A DNA stretch of 64,000 bases. Origin: Rhizobium sp. Pop5 (GTDB lineage: Bacteria > Pseudomonadota > Alphaproteobacteria > Rhizobiales > Rhizobiaceae). The notes beneath the pieces were generated by a model, which worked only from the letters and a program-made list of their open reading frames with translations, made no database searches and had not been told where the DNA came from. Where the stretch lies: the NCBI RefSeq assembly GCF_024721175.1, contig NZ_CP099399.1, positions 496,001 to 560,000 of the forward strand. Direction: 5' to 3'. Both the position numbers and the translations under genes were made by a program. Within the stretch, counting starts at the first letter, position 1, and each line of letters opens with the position of its first letter. Shown one piece after another: positions 17,575-28,063 of this stretch.

Positions 17575-19131
17575 GTGGAAGACCCCGAAGGCGGCGTTAA
17601 GCCGCAATTTGACGGGGCGTCGGCGGCAGGGCGCAGGGATGGCAAGAAGTCCAGGCGCCGCAAGGGCAAGCGCGGCGGGCAATCCCGCAACGCGGCTCAT
17701 CCCGCTTCGCAAGAGCTTTCCGGCACTGCCGGACAGCCTGCGCGCCCGCTAGAAGAAGCACCCGGGAATCCGGCCCGCAAGCGTAAGCGCCGTCGCCGCG
17801 GCGGCCAAGGTGCTGCGCAGGACGGCTCACTTCACCCTCATGCCACCGAACAGACCGGAGCGGCAGGTCACGCCGCCCGGCCCGACAGCGATTCGGCGCC
17901 GAGCCGGCGCAATCGCCGCAAACATCGCGGCAAACGCGGTCTTCAGGGCCGGCCGTTGATACCGGGAAAGCCTTCCGGCGCGACGCAGCAGGAAGGCCGC
18001 GCGGAAGAGACAGCGCGCAGCACCGAGCCGCGCGAGGCGCAGAATGGCGCAATCGCCAGCCGCAAGGGCCGCGGGGATAGCGATGCGCGTCCCGGGCGCG
18101 AGGGAGATCGCGAGCACGTATGGCCGGACGAGCTCTACGCCGCTCTCGACCTCGGCACCAACAATTGCCGCCTGTTGATCGCTCAGCCGACCCGTCCGGG
18201 GCAATTCCGCGTCGTCGATGCTTTTTCCCGCATCGTGCGCCTCGGTGAAGGCCTTGCGGCAAGCGGCCGGCTGTCCGACGAGGCGATGGACCGGGCAATC
18301 GAGGCGTTGAGGATCTGCGCCTCCAAGCTTGGGAACCGTGAGATCCGCCGCATGCGGCTGATCGCCACCGAAGCCTGCCGCCAGGCGGTCAATGGCGAGG
18401 AATTCCTTGGCCGGGTCGTCGCCGAAACGGGGCTTGCGCTTGAGATCATCGATCGGGAGACCGAAGCGCGGCTTGCCGTCTCCGGCTGCTCGTCGCTGGT
18501 CGGACGTGAGACGCGCTCGGTCGTGCTCTTCGATATCGGCGGTGGTTCGTCGGAGATCGCCGTTATCCGCATCGGCGACAACCGTTTCAGTCGCCTCGCC
18601 AATCACATCACCCATTGGACCTCGCTGCCGGTCGGCGTCGTGACGCTGTCGGAGCGTCATGGCGGGCGGGACGTTACGCCGGAGGTTTTCGAAGGGATGG
18701 TGAGCGAGGTCGAAGGCATGCTCGGGCGCTTCGATTGCCCCGAGATCGAAATCGCCCAGACCGGCGATTTTCACCTGATCGGCACGTCGGGCACGGTGAC
18801 GACGCTTGCCGGCGTCCATCTCGACCTGCCGCGTTATGACCGGCGCAAGGTCGATGGCATCTGGCTTTCCGATGGCGAGGTTTCCGCCATGCAGGCCAAA
18901 TTGCTTTCCTGGGATTTTGCAAGCCGGGCCGCCAATCCCTGCATCGGTCCGGATCGGGCCGATCTGGTGCTTGCCGGCTGCGCCATCCTCGAGGCGATCC
19001 GCCGCCGCTGGCCGAGCCCACGCATGCGCGTTGCCGATCGCGGCTTGAGGGAAGGCCTGCTGACAGACATGATGGCCGATGACGGCGTGTGGCGGCGTAA
19101 CCGCAACCGCCGCGGCCAGCGTGCTAGATAG
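17575..19131 (+). CDS. Ppx/GppA phosphatase with long basic N-terminal extension
   Basis: The catalytic domain (about residues 190-500) is a clear exopolyphosphatase/guanosine pentaphosphatase: YAALDLGTNNCRLLIA, then FSRIVRLGEGL, then VVLFDIGGGSSEIAVI and LIGTSGTVTTLAG, the phosphate-binding loops of the ASKHA fold. These enzymes cleave polyphosphate or pppGpp in the cytosol. About 180 residues before it are low-complexity and rich in Arg, Lys and Gly, with several KSRRRKGKRGGQ-like repeats (also RKRKRRRRGGQ and RNRRKHRGKRG). I place the start at GTG 17575 (VEDPEGG); an in-frame upstream start near 17521 or 17434 is possible. It is followed nine bases later by rlmE. Confidence 0.85.
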   Translation: MEDPEGGVKPQFDGASAAGRRDGKKSRRRKGKRGGQSRNAAHPASQELSGTAGQPARPLEEAPGNPARKRKRRRRGGQGAAQDGSLHPHATEQTGAAGHAARPDSDSAPSRRNRRKHRGKRGLQGRPLIPGKPSGATQQEGRAEETARSTEPREAQNGAIASRKGRGDSDARPGREGDREHVWPDELYAALDLGTNNCRLLIAQPTRPGQFRVVDAFSRIVRLGEGLAASGRLSDEAMDRAIEALRICASKLGNREIRRMRLIATEACRQAVNGEEFLGRVVAETGLALEIIDRETEARLAVSGCSSLVGRETRSVVLFDIGGGSSEIAVIRIGDNRFSRLANHITHWTSLPVGVVTLSERHGGRDVTPEVFEGMVSEVEGMLGRFDCPEIEIAQTGDFHLIGTSGTVTTLAGVHLDLPRYDRRKVDGIWLSDGEVSAMQAKLLSWDFASRAANPCIGPDRADLVLAGCAILEAIRRRWPSPRMRVADRGLREGLLTDMMADDGVWRRNRNRRGQRAR

Positions 19132-19140
19132 GGAGAAGCC

Positions 19141-19860
19141 ATGACCAAGGCACCGATCGCGGGAAACCGCACCGGCCGAAAGCTCGGCCAGCGCGTCAAG
19201 AACAAGAAGATGAAGGCTTCTTCCCGCCAATGGCTGCAACGCCATATCAACGACCCCTATGTGCAGCGCGCCCAACTTGAAGGTTATCGCGCCCGCGCTG
19301 CCTTCAAGCTGCTGGAGATCGATGAGAAATATCATATCCTGCGTGGCGCCAAGCGCATTATCGATCTCGGGGCGGCTCCCGGTAGCTGGTCGCAGATTGC
19401 CGCCAAGGTCACCGGTTCGACGGATGAGGATATCCGTGTGGCCGCGATCGATTTCCTCGAAATGGCCCAGCTTCCCGGCGTGAAGATCCTGCAGCTCGAT
19501 TTCCTTGATCCGACCGCGCCGGAAAAGCTGATGGAAGCCGTCGGCGGCACGCCCGATCTCGTCATATCGGACATGGCGGCCCCGACCACCGGCCACCACC
19601 GCACCGACCACCTGCGCACCATGCATCTCTGCGAGGTGGCGGCCCATTTCGCCATTGAGGTATTGGGGGAGGGCGGACATTTCCTCACCAAGACCTTCCA
19701 GGGCGGCACGGAGCGAGACCTGCTCGCCATGCTGAAGCAGAATTTCCGCCAGGTCGTCCACGTCAAGCCGAATTCCTCACGCGCCGAATCGGTCGAGATG
19801 TTCCTGCTCGCCAAGGGCTTCAAAGGGCGAAAGACCGACGAGCAGACAGAGGAGGCTTGA
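19141..19860 (+). CDS. rlmE: 23S rRNA (uridine-2552 2'-O)-methyltransferase RlmE (FtsJ/RrmJ)
   Basis: The protein is 239 residues. It has the RrmJ architecture: a basic N-terminus ([41 protein letters not shown]) that includes the first catalytic lysine of the YRSRAAFKL block, motif [16 protein letters not shown] near residue 75, the catalytic aspartate in [14 protein letters not shown] near 140, and the third-lysine region FLTKTFQGG near 180. It methylates U2552 of 23S rRNA late in 50S assembly. An AGGGAGAAG ribosome-binding site precedes the ATG. It follows the Ppx-like gene at nine bases and probably shares its transcript. Confidence 0.95.
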   Translation: MTKAPIAGNRTGRKLGQRVKNKKMKASSRQWLQRHINDPYVQRAQLEGYRARAAFKLLEIDEKYHILRGAKRIIDLGAAPGSWSQIAAKVTGSTDEDIRVAAIDFLEMAQLPGVKILQLDFLDPTAPEKLMEAVGGTPDLVISDMAAPTTGHHRTDHLRTMHLCEVAAHFAIEVLGEGGHFLTKTFQGGTERDLLAMLKQNFRQVVHVKPNSSRAESVEMFLLAKGFKGRKTDEQTEEA

Positions 19861-19916
19861 TCTTCGGGCCGGTCCTGTCCGATGATGGGCGATCCCGGAG
19901 TTGAACAGCTGATCCA

Positions 19917-20300
19917 ATGCTTCTTTACGTGACGATCGGAACCAACGACCTTTACCGCGCAGGGCATTTTTATGATGCCGTACTGTCTGCGCTCGGCTAT
20001 CGCCGCCAGCATTATTCGGAGGAGGAAATCGGCTATTCCGCCGACGGCGATACACGCTGCCGTTTCTGGGTGGTGACCCCGTTCAATCGCCGCCGGGCGA
20101 GCGCGGGTAACGGCGCAATGGTCGCGTTGGCCGCCGAAACGCGGGCGGCGGTCGATGCATTCCATGCGGCGGCGATCGCAGCCGGCGCTGTGGATGAAGG
20201 CGGGCCGGGCCTGCGCCCCTATCATGCGCATTTCTATGCCGCCTATGTGCGCGATCTCGACGGCAACAAGCTCAGTGCCGTCTGCGAAAGTCCCGAATAA
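19917..20300 (+). CDS. VOC-family (glyoxalase/bleomycin-resistance fold) protein
   Basis: The protein is 127 residues. It shows the paired beta-alpha-beta-beta-beta modules of VOC proteins: LYVTIGTNDLYRAGHFYDAVLSALGY at the start and AYVRDLDGNKLSAVCES at the end, the second a conserved metal-ligand (Glu-type) strand. The substrate is unknown. It is convergent with the MFS gene, whose stop lies only eight bases away; no clear terminator hairpin is visible between them. Confidence 0.8.
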   Translation: MLLYVTIGTNDLYRAGHFYDAVLSALGYRRQHYSEEEIGYSADGDTRCRFWVVTPFNRRRASAGNGAMVALAAETRAAVDAFHAAAIAAGAVDEGGPGLRPYHAHFYAAYVRDLDGNKLSAVCESPE

Positions 20301-20308
20301 TCCGAGCT

Positions 20309-21733
20309 CTATTTCACCACCGGCTGTTCGGCCTCGATCGACGATGTCGCCATCCGCCGCGAGCGATGGCCGGAAACGAGCGCGCCGGCATTTCGGTCCA
20401 TCCTGACGAAAGGAATGGTCGCGATGACGGTCAGTCCGGCGACGATGAAGAAGGCAAGATGGAAATCGGCGACATCAAGCGCCTCGCCGCGGAAATAGAT
20501 CGAGGTTTCCAGGATTGCGGCGGCGACCGCGACGCCGAGCGCCAGGCTGATCTGCTGCATCACCGAGCTCATCGATGTCGCCTGGCTGGCTTGCGCATCA
20601 TCGATATCGGCGAAGGCGAGCGCATTGACGCCGGTAAACATGAAAGAGCGGGAAAATCCGCCGAGAAGCAGCACGCCGATGATGACGAGATGCGGAGTCG
20701 AGGGCGTGAACAGGCCGGTGATGACGGTCACGAGGGTCGTCACCATGGCAGCGCCGAGAAGCGTCGTGCGGAAGCCGGCGGCTGCGAAAACACGCTTTGC
20801 CATGAACTTCGTGGTGATCGCTCCGATCGCGCCGGCAAAGGTGATGAGGCCGGATTGAAACGGCGTCAGTCCGAAACCGAGCTGCAGCATCAACGGCGTC
20901 AGAAACGGCATGGCGCCGACGCAGATGCGGAACAGCGTGCCGCCGACCGTGGAGGCTCGGAATGTCGGGTTCCTGAAGAGCTTGAGGTTGAGGATCGGCG
21001 CCGGGTGGCGCTTCGCATGACGCACATAGAGAAAGCCGCAGATGAGACCAATCAAGGTGGCCGTGACGCCGATGATCGGGGGCAGGGCCGGGAGGCTCAC
21101 CACCGACAGGCCGAAAACGACGCCGGCCGCCGAAAGCGAAGTCAGCACGAAGCCGGTGAAATCGAGCTTCGGCGGCGCGGTCGCCTCCACCTCCGGTAAA
21201 AAGATCGTCGCAAGCCAGATGCCGATGATACCGACCGGCACATTGATCAGGAAGATCCAGTGCCAGCTGAAATAGGTGGTGATGAAGCCGCCGAGCGGTG
21301 GGCCGGTGAGCGGGCCGACGAGCGCCGGGATGGTGAGCAGCGCCATCGCCGAGACGAGGTCGCTGCGCTGCGTCGTGCGCACCAGGACGAGACGACCGAC
21401 CGGCGTCATCATCGCGCCGCCCATGCCCTGCAGGAAGCGGGCGAAGACGAATTCGACGAGACTGGACGAGGCGGCGCATAAAATCGAGCCGATGACGAAG
21501 ACTGCGATGGCAAGACGGAAGATCTTCTTGGCGCCAAACCGATCGGCCATCCAGCCGCTGACCGGAATGAACACCGCCAAGGCCACCATATAGGAGGTCA
21601 GAGCCAGCTTCAGCGTGATCGGCCCCACATTGAGATCCCTGGCGATCGCCGGCAGCGCCGTCGAGATCACGGTGGAGTCCATCTGTTCCATGAAGAGAGC
21701 GACGGCGAGGATCAGTGGGACGATGCGATTCAT
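20309..21733 (-). CDS. MFS transporter, DHA2 (EmrB/QacA) drug-efflux type
   Basis: The protein is 474 residues with about 14 hydrophobic segments. The N-terminal EQMDSTVISTALPAIARDL is the characteristic DHA2 motif D1, and motif A appears as GWMADRFGAKKIF in the loop after helix 2. Motif C-like glycine/proline segments (TIPALVGPLTGPPLGGFI) lie in helix 5, typical of drug/H+ antiporters. It probably exports small amphipathic compounds across the inner membrane. It stands alone, divergent from the MBL-fold gene, with a 245-base intergenic region. Confidence 0.87.
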   Translation of the reverse strand: MNRIVPLILAVALFMEQMDSTVISTALPAIARDLNVGPITLKLALTSYMVALAVFIPVSGWMADRFGAKKIFRLAIAVFVIGSILCAASSSLVEFVFARFLQGMGGAMMTPVGRLVLVRTTQRSDLVSAMALLTIPALVGPLTGPPLGGFITTYFSWHWIFLINVPVGIIGIWLATIFLPEVEATAPPKLDFTGFVLTSLSAAGVVFGLSVVSLPALPPIIGVTATLIGLICGFLYVRHAKRHPAPILNLKLFRNPTFRASTVGGTLFRICVGAMPFLTPLMLQLGFGLTPFQSGLITFAGAIGAITTKFMAKRVFAAAGFRTTLLGAAMVTTLVTVITGLFTPSTPHLVIIGVLLLGGFSRSFMFTGVNALAFADIDDAQASQATSMSSVMQQISLALGVAVAAAILETSIYFRGEALDVADFHLAFFIVAGLTVIATIPFVRMDRNAGALVSGHRSRRMATSSIEAEQPVVK

Positions 21734-21978
21734 AGGAGGGAGCCTTGATGGGCGCGATTGAGCTGGGAAGGCCCGTGCTGTTTAGCCCCACTTCAGTGCC
21801 CTGCCAATGCTCAAATCCGCTTCGACGCCACGTTCGCTTCACGTCTGCGTGAGACGGCTTGTCCGACAACGTCGCCTGCCAAAATTGGCTTATGTTGACT
21901 CTGCCTGGTTAGGAAATCCGAGGCAGAGGTCATTGGAGCCTCGGGGCGATATATCCGCTGTCATGGGAGAAGAGATAT

Positions 21979-22971
21979 ATGGCGAGCTCGACCAGAATGA
22001 AGCGGCGCACGCTTTTTGCCGCAGGCCTCGGACTGTTGGTGGCGCCGGCAATTTTGAGAGATAAGGCCGAAGCGGCCGCGACTGGAGAACGTAGAAATAT
22101 GAATGTGACGCATTTGCCAGAGATCAATCAGTTCAAGCTCGGTTCCTATAAATTTACCGTCGTGCGCGACGGCATCAACGTCTCCGAAAAACCCTATGAA
22201 ACCTACGGCACCAATCAGGATCCTGAAACGGTCAAGGCGCTGCTGGCCGCAAGCTTCCTGCCGTCTGACAAGCTTGCGAACGGCTATGCGCCGGCCCTCA
22301 TCGATACCGGCTCGGATGTCATTCTCGTCGATACCGGCTTCGGCGAGAACGGCCGTCCCCGCGGCACTGGAAAACTCATTGAGGGTCTGAAAGCCGCCGG
22401 ATATTCGGCCGACGACGTCACCATCGTGGCGCTGACCCACCTGCATGGCGATCATATCGGCGGCTTGATGGAAAACGGTGCGCCTGCCTTCAGAAATGCC
22501 CGCTATGCCATCGGCCAGGCCGAATATGATTTCTGGTCGGACAAGAGGCGAGAGGGCACGCCCGCCGAGGCGGGTCACAAGGCTGTGCTTGCCAATGTCG
22601 CGCCGCTCGTCGAAAAAGCCACCTTCATCAAGGATGGGGAGAGTGTCGCGCCCGGCATCACGGCAATGCTGGCAGCCGGTCACAGCCCCGGGCATATGGT
22701 GTTCCATGTCGAATCGGAGGGAAAGCGCCTCATGGTAACAGGCGATACGGCCAACCACTATGTCCTGTCGCTGCTGCGTCCGGACTGGGAGGTCCGTTTT
22801 GATATGGACAAGGCGCAGGCGGCGGCGACGCGCCGCAAGGTTTTCGACATGATCGCCACCGACAAGATCGCTTTTCTAGGCTACCACATGCCGTTTCCGG
22901 CGGTCGGCTTCATAGAGAGGCAAGAAGGTGGCTATCGCTTCGTGCCGAAGACCTATCAGTTCGACATCTGA
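21979..22971 (+). CDS. MBL-fold metallo-hydrolase, probably Tat-exported
   Basis: The protein is 330 residues. The N-terminus has a twin-arginine pattern (KRRTLFAAGLGLLVAPAI) and an AEA cleavage region near residue 33, so the enzyme should fold in the cytosol and be exported to the periplasm. The metal site is complete for this fold: THLHGDHIGG (H-x-H-x-D-H) near residue 155, a second histidine in AAGHSPGHMVFH and the aspartate of VTGDTANHY. Substrate unknown; relatives include lactonases and quorum-quenching-like hydrolases. GGAGAAGAGAT provides a ribosome site ahead of ATG 21979. Confidence 0.85.
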   Translation: MASSTRMKRRTLFAAGLGLLVAPAILRDKAEAAATGERRNMNVTHLPEINQFKLGSYKFTVVRDGINVSEKPYETYGTNQDPETVKALLAASFLPSDKLANGYAPALIDTGSDVILVDTGFGENGRPRGTGKLIEGLKAAGYSADDVTIVALTHLHGDHIGGLMENGAPAFRNARYAIGQAEYDFWSDKRREGTPAEAGHKAVLANVAPLVEKATFIKDGESVAPGITAMLAAGHSPGHMVFHVESEGKRLMVTGDTANHYVLSLLRPDWEVRFDMDKAQAAATRRKVFDMIATDKIAFLGYHMPFPAVGFIERQEGGYRFVPKTYQFDI

Positions 22972-22977
22972 GCTGTC

Positions 22978-23079
22978 GCATGTCGCCCGGAAGTGTGCTG
23001 CGGTTTCGGGATAACGACATGCGTAAAAACAGAGACCCAAAGCGCATTGCATGAACCAAGTTGGACGCGATACGCTTTA
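22978..23079 (+). repeat. RIME-like dispersed repeat, copy 1
   Basis: The stretch shares GCATGTC, AAGTGTG, GCGGTTT, CATGC, AGAGACC-AAAGCGC and the closing CGCTTTA, in the same order, with 31759-31842. Copy 1 is about 18 bases longer near its end. The end forms an imperfect hairpin (AAAGCGC with GCGCTTT-like sequence). This matches a palindromic repeat family I recognise from Rhizobium intergenic regions. It occupies part of the 384-base gap before guaB. Confidence 0.6.
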
Positions 23080-23201
23080 CCGCGCCGTGTGTCTTATCAG
23101 ACGCGCAAAGGACGCTGTAACACTGTCAATCCTCGCATCGTGCTTTCCGAAATCGACTCCGATTTTCGCCCCGATGCAGTAGACGCATGGCACCCATGAC
23201 G

Positions 23202-23227
23202 AGCCCGGCGCACCTGCCGGGCTTTTT
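23202..23227 (+). terminator. Rho-independent terminator upstream of guaB
   Basis: An eight-base perfect stem (AGCCCGGC / GCCGGGCT) with a six-base loop is followed by five T on the plus strand. No recognised gene immediately precedes it: the MBL gene ends 230 bases upstream with a repeat in between. It may end MBL read-through or an unannotated small RNA in 23080-23201. Confidence 0.7.
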
Positions 23228-23343
23228 GCTATTTCCTTCCTGTCATAGACGTGTTACCAGCCCTCGCCAACTTCCAAGCAACTCATGCACACCGCCGGGG
23301 CGGACGATTCGTTTCCGGACCGGGTTTGCATTTTCTTACATGA

Positions 23344-24840
<1,497 letters not shown>

Positions 24841-24842
24841 CC

Positions 24843-25397
24843 ATGAAGGTGGGCAGCGGGATACCCCTTTGGGTCGTCGCGCTGCTCGCAGCCCTTTGTC
24901 TTGCCGTACTCGCCTGGACGACCTTCGGCTTTGTCGTTCCGTTCAAGCACGAAACCGGACAGGCGGTGCTCGACACCTATTTCGCCGGTTACGACGAATC
25001 GGCCGTCTTCCACATGCAGAAGCTGCTCGATGAAAACGAGACGGCGACGAAGCTGCTGCGCGCCATGTATTTCGGGCCGGAGCTCATCTTTCCGGCATTG
25101 CTGACAGCCCTGCTGTTTCTCGCCTTCGTCAAGCTTGGTCCTGTCGGCTCATGGTTCGGCCGCTCGCTGCACCCGCTCGTCGCCAAGGCGGTCTACCTGC
25201 TGCCTTTCATCTACGGCATCGCCGACTATGGCGAGAACATATCGAGCCTTATTGCCTTCGGCGATAGCACGTCGGCCGCTCTTGCAACGCATTTGCTGCC
25301 GTGGATGACCCGGCTGAAATTCGCAAGCCTCGCCATCTGCTTCATCGTCATCGCCCGGCTTGCCATCGCCCGCTGGCTCCGTCCGCGCGAAGACTAA
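24843..25397 (+). CDS. Conserved hypothetical membrane protein
   Basis: The protein is 184 residues, beginning two bases after the guaB stop, so it is likely co-transcribed. About four hydrophobic segments are visible: VVALLAALCLAVLAWTTFGFVV, FPALLTALLFLAFVKLG, AVYLLPFIYGIADYG and LKFASLAICFIVIARLAIARW. Between the first two is a 60-residue loop rich in acidic residues (ETGQAVLDTYFAGYDE), probably periplasmic. I recognise no domain. The position suggests nothing specific about nucleotide metabolism. Confidence 0.75.
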   Translation: MKVGSGIPLWVVALLAALCLAVLAWTTFGFVVPFKHETGQAVLDTYFAGYDESAVFHMQKLLDENETATKLLRAMYFGPELIFPALLTALLFLAFVKLGPVGSWFGRSLHPLVAKAVYLLPFIYGIADYGENISSLIAFGDSTSAALATHLLPWMTRLKFASLAICFIVIARLAIARWLRPRED

Positions 25398-25503
25398 CGG
25401 CATCCTCCTCGCCTGCCTCTGCGCTCTCACGCCGCGCTAGTATCCGGTTGCCGTTTCGGCTACTGCTCGCCGCGACTGCAAAAGTGGAAAGGGACGCGGC
25501 CAT

Positions 25504-25920
25504 ATGACCGACTTTCAAATTTTCTGGCCACTCGTTGCCCATGTGGCCCTGGTCTATGGTCTTTATGCTCTTCTTGGCATGCGGCGCGCAAAAATGGTCC
25601 GCGCCGGCCGCATCGCGAAATCGGATTATCGTGAAAATCGCGACGAGCCGGCCGAAAGCCTGGTCGTCAAGAACTGCCTCGCCAACCAGTTCGAACTGCC
25701 TGTGCTTTTCTACGCCTGCTGCGTTCTTCTCTATGTGACCGAGGCCGATAATGTCGTCGCCCTCGGTCTCGCCTGGCTCTTCGTCGCCTTGCGTTATGCC
25801 CATGCCGCAGTCCACGTTACCAGCAACGACATGCGCTACCGCAGCCCCATCTTTGGTGCCGGCTACCTCGTGCTTGCCGCCATGTGGGTGTGGCTTGCCG
25901 GTTGGATGGCGATGAGCTGA
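25504..25920 (+). CDS. MAPEG-family membrane protein
   Basis: The protein is 138 residues with four membrane segments, the size of the MAPEG family (membrane-associated eicosanoid/glutathione metabolism). Supporting signatures are the EsLVVKNCLANQFELPVLFYACC stretch with the conserved N-x-x-E-x-P pattern of helix 2, and RYAHAAVHVTSNDMRYRSPIF near residue 95-115. Bacterial members include glutathione transferase-like proteins, but substrate assignment is not possible. The start is ATG 25504. Confidence 0.82.
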   Translation: MTDFQIFWPLVAHVALVYGLYALLGMRRAKMVRAGRIAKSDYRENRDEPAESLVVKNCLANQFELPVLFYACCVLLYVTEADNVVALGLAWLFVALRYAHAAVHVTSNDMRYRSPIFGAGYLVLAAMWVWLAGWMAMS

Positions 25921-26251
25921 CGCTATCGCGAAGTCTCATCGTCCGTAGCTGTGGACAAATTCAAGGTATTACCGCGAAGCGTGTGACCTGGCGCTTTGGT
26001 GGCGCCACTCGGCAGTCGCGACTTCAGCACCCTTTTCTTCTTTGAGGAGTATTACAACTATTTCAGGTCTGTCAGATACTGGATCAATTAGCAGGATATG
26101 CTTTGAAGGTACGATTTCATACGCTTTAGCCGATCGTTAAAATGCGAGTGTTTCCATTTACGGCTGATGAAGACCTGCATGTCATATCGGCTCGATGCGC
26201 CGGTGGCAGATCGCTTTCGTCGCGAAAAAAAATGATAAGAATGGGAACGAT
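25921..26251. other. Intergenic region, 331 bases, no gene seen
   Basis: This stretch separates the MAPEG gene from the TetR-type regulator. It is AT-richer than its flanks. I see no convincing ORF, RNA fold or inverted repeat. The promoter and any autoregulatory operator of the TetR gene should lie in its last 150 bases. Confidence 0.5.
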
Positions 26252-26896
26252 ATGGGCGCCGAAAGCATGGATCGCATAGGCCTGCGCAGAAAGCCGAAGC
26301 AGGAGCGCAGCATCCAGAGGCTGGACCTCATTCTCGCCGCCGCCGCCAGGATCATCGCTAAAAAAGGCGTCAGCGCCATGCGGATGACGGAGCTCGCCGT
26401 CGCCGCCAAGGTGCCGATCGGTTCGGTCTATCAATATTTCCCGGAGAAGGCTGCGATCGTCAAAGCCCTGTTCGACCAGCACGCCTCGGCGATCCAGGCG
26501 AAGACGGCGGCGATGTTTGACGATGTGCGATCGCTCGATCAGGCGCTCGACCGCGTCTGCGCCGTGATCGACTGGTACTACGAATCCTACCGTAACGATC
26601 CTGTCTATCTCGGCGTCTGGATGGGCACGGAGATGGATCAGGATCTGCTACAGCTGAACATCGAGCATAGCGGTCGTGTCGCCGGCATTTTCCATGACGC
26701 CGTTCGCGGCCTGGCGCCCGACCTTTGCGACGAAGAAATGTACGCGCGCACCTACCTGTTCAGCCACCTGATCGGCGCCGTCATCCGGCTTGCCGCCGTC
26801 AGCGAAGAGACCTTGGCGCGGCGCATGCTCGACGAGTGGAAGCGCGTCATCCGCGGTTCCCTTTTCGCCGTGACCGGCCAGAATGCTGCCGCCTGA
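26252..26896 (+). CDS. TetR-family transcriptional regulator
   Basis: The start at ATG 26252 follows a GGGAACG ribosome site; an in-frame start at 26195 adds a basic leader without family resemblance. The 214-residue protein has the TetR N-terminal helix-turn-helix: IQRLDLILAAAARIIAKKGVSAMRMTELAVAAKVPIGSVYQYFPEKAAIVKALFDQH at residues about 20-75. The C-terminal ligand domain is unremarkable. No obvious target gene is adjacent: upstream is a MAPEG gene and downstream a convergent LysR gene six bases away. Confidence 0.9.
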   Translation: MGAESMDRIGLRRKPKQERSIQRLDLILAAAARIIAKKGVSAMRMTELAVAAKVPIGSVYQYFPEKAAIVKALFDQHASAIQAKTAAMFDDVRSLDQALDRVCAVIDWYYESYRNDPVYLGVWMGTEMDQDLLQLNIEHSGRVAGIFHDAVRGLAPDLCDEEMYARTYLFSHLIGAVIRLAAVSEETLARRMLDEWKRVIRGSLFAVTGQNAAA

Positions 26897-26902
26897 AAAC
26901 CC

Positions 26903-27871
26903 TTACCAGCTCGGCACCATGTTGGCGGCCTTCAGCCGCGGGTAAAGCCGCGCCTGGGCGGATTTGACGTCTGCCTCCAGATTGTCGTCGACGACGGCAG
27001 GGGTAATGTTGTCGAGGCAGGCGGTGATGTGGGCGGTGATCGCATTCATGAGCGAAATCGAAACGCCCGGCCGCTTCATGATGCCGATCTGCACCGGCGG
27101 CAGCGCCGGGAAGCCGTCCGCCTGGCTCAGCACCTTCATACCCGTCCGCAACGCCGATTCCGGCATCACCGAAACCGCCATGCCGGCGAGCACGGCGGCG
27201 GCAACGACGGTGCAGGACCAGCTGGTGAACAGGATCTGGTGTTCGCGGCCGACCGCGTCGAGCGCCGAACAGGCGAGCTGGCGCCATTGGCAATCGCGCC
27301 GGCCGACGGCGAGCGGCACGGGCGCGTCGTCGCGGATCGGATGGTTGGCCGACCCGACCCAGCAGAGCGGCTCGGTTCTCACCACATCCGACATGCGCTC
27401 GCGCGGGTTATGGGTAACGAGAGCGATATCGAGCTCGCCCTTGTGCATGCGCTCGGCAAGATCCACCGAAGGCTCGCAGACGATGTAGAGTTCGACATTC
27501 GGATGCGTCTTGGCGAAGCGTCCGATGATTTCGGGCATGTAGCGGTCGGCGTAGTCATCGGGCGTACCGATGCGCAGCGTCCCCTCCAGCCTATTGTCGT
27601 CGAAGGCGGCGATCGCCTCGTTGTTGAGGCGGATAATGCGCCGGGCGTAATTGAGCAGCTTCTCGCCCTCGACCGTCAGGCGGTTGCCGCGCCCGTCCTT
27701 GATGAACAGCTGCTTGCCGATGCGTTCCTCGAGGCGGCGCATCTGCATGGAGACGGCCGATTGGGTCTTGTAGACCTTGTCGGCGGCCTTGGTGAAGCTG
27801 CCGGAATCGACGATGGCGATGAAAGTCTGCAACTGGTCGAGATCAAGAGGCGCGGACATGGCTTCACCCAT
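26903..27871 (-). CDS. LysR-family transcriptional regulator
   Basis: The protein is 322 residues; an alternative start MSAPLD lies 12 bases in. It has the winged helix LDLDQLQTFIAIVDSGSFTKAADKVYKTQSAVSMQMRRLEERIGKQLFIKDGRGNRLT at the N-terminus and a periplasmic-binding-like effector domain (LRIGTPDDYADRYMPEIIGRF). The gene is divergent from the DUF1127 gene, which is a possible but unproven target. The coding end abuts the TetR gene with six bases between, so the two are convergent. Confidence 0.9.
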   Translation of the reverse strand: MGEAMSAPLDLDQLQTFIAIVDSGSFTKAADKVYKTQSAVSMQMRRLEERIGKQLFIKDGRGNRLTVEGEKLLNYARRIIRLNNEAIAAFDDNRLEGTLRIGTPDDYADRYMPEIIGRFAKTHPNVELYIVCEPSVDLAERMHKGELDIALVTHNPRERMSDVVRTEPLCWVGSANHPIRDDAPVPLAVGRRDCQWRQLACSALDAVGREHQILFTSWSCTVVAAAVLAGMAVSVMPESALRTGMKVLSQADGFPALPPVQIGIMKRPGVSISLMNAITAHITACLDNITPAVVDDNLEADVKSAQARLYPRLKAANMVPSW

Positions 27872-28063
27872 AAAGATAGCTGATGATAATCATTAGAAAC
27901 ATTCGTTGGACTGATCAATAGGTCTTAGGCATCTTCGGGATGCAAATCAAGCAAAGTGAAGGACAGACACCCTGCCTGTCCGAGCCGAATTCAGCCTTGC
28001 TCCTTCCCGCACGACCTCGCGGGAGGGGTGGGTTGTTGCGTGCCCGAAAGAAAGGAGAGTTCG

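Noticed and set aside
17827..19761. A 644-residue minus-strand open frame opposite the Ppx-like gene and rlmE
   Set aside because: Spans two conserved sense genes; shadow frame.
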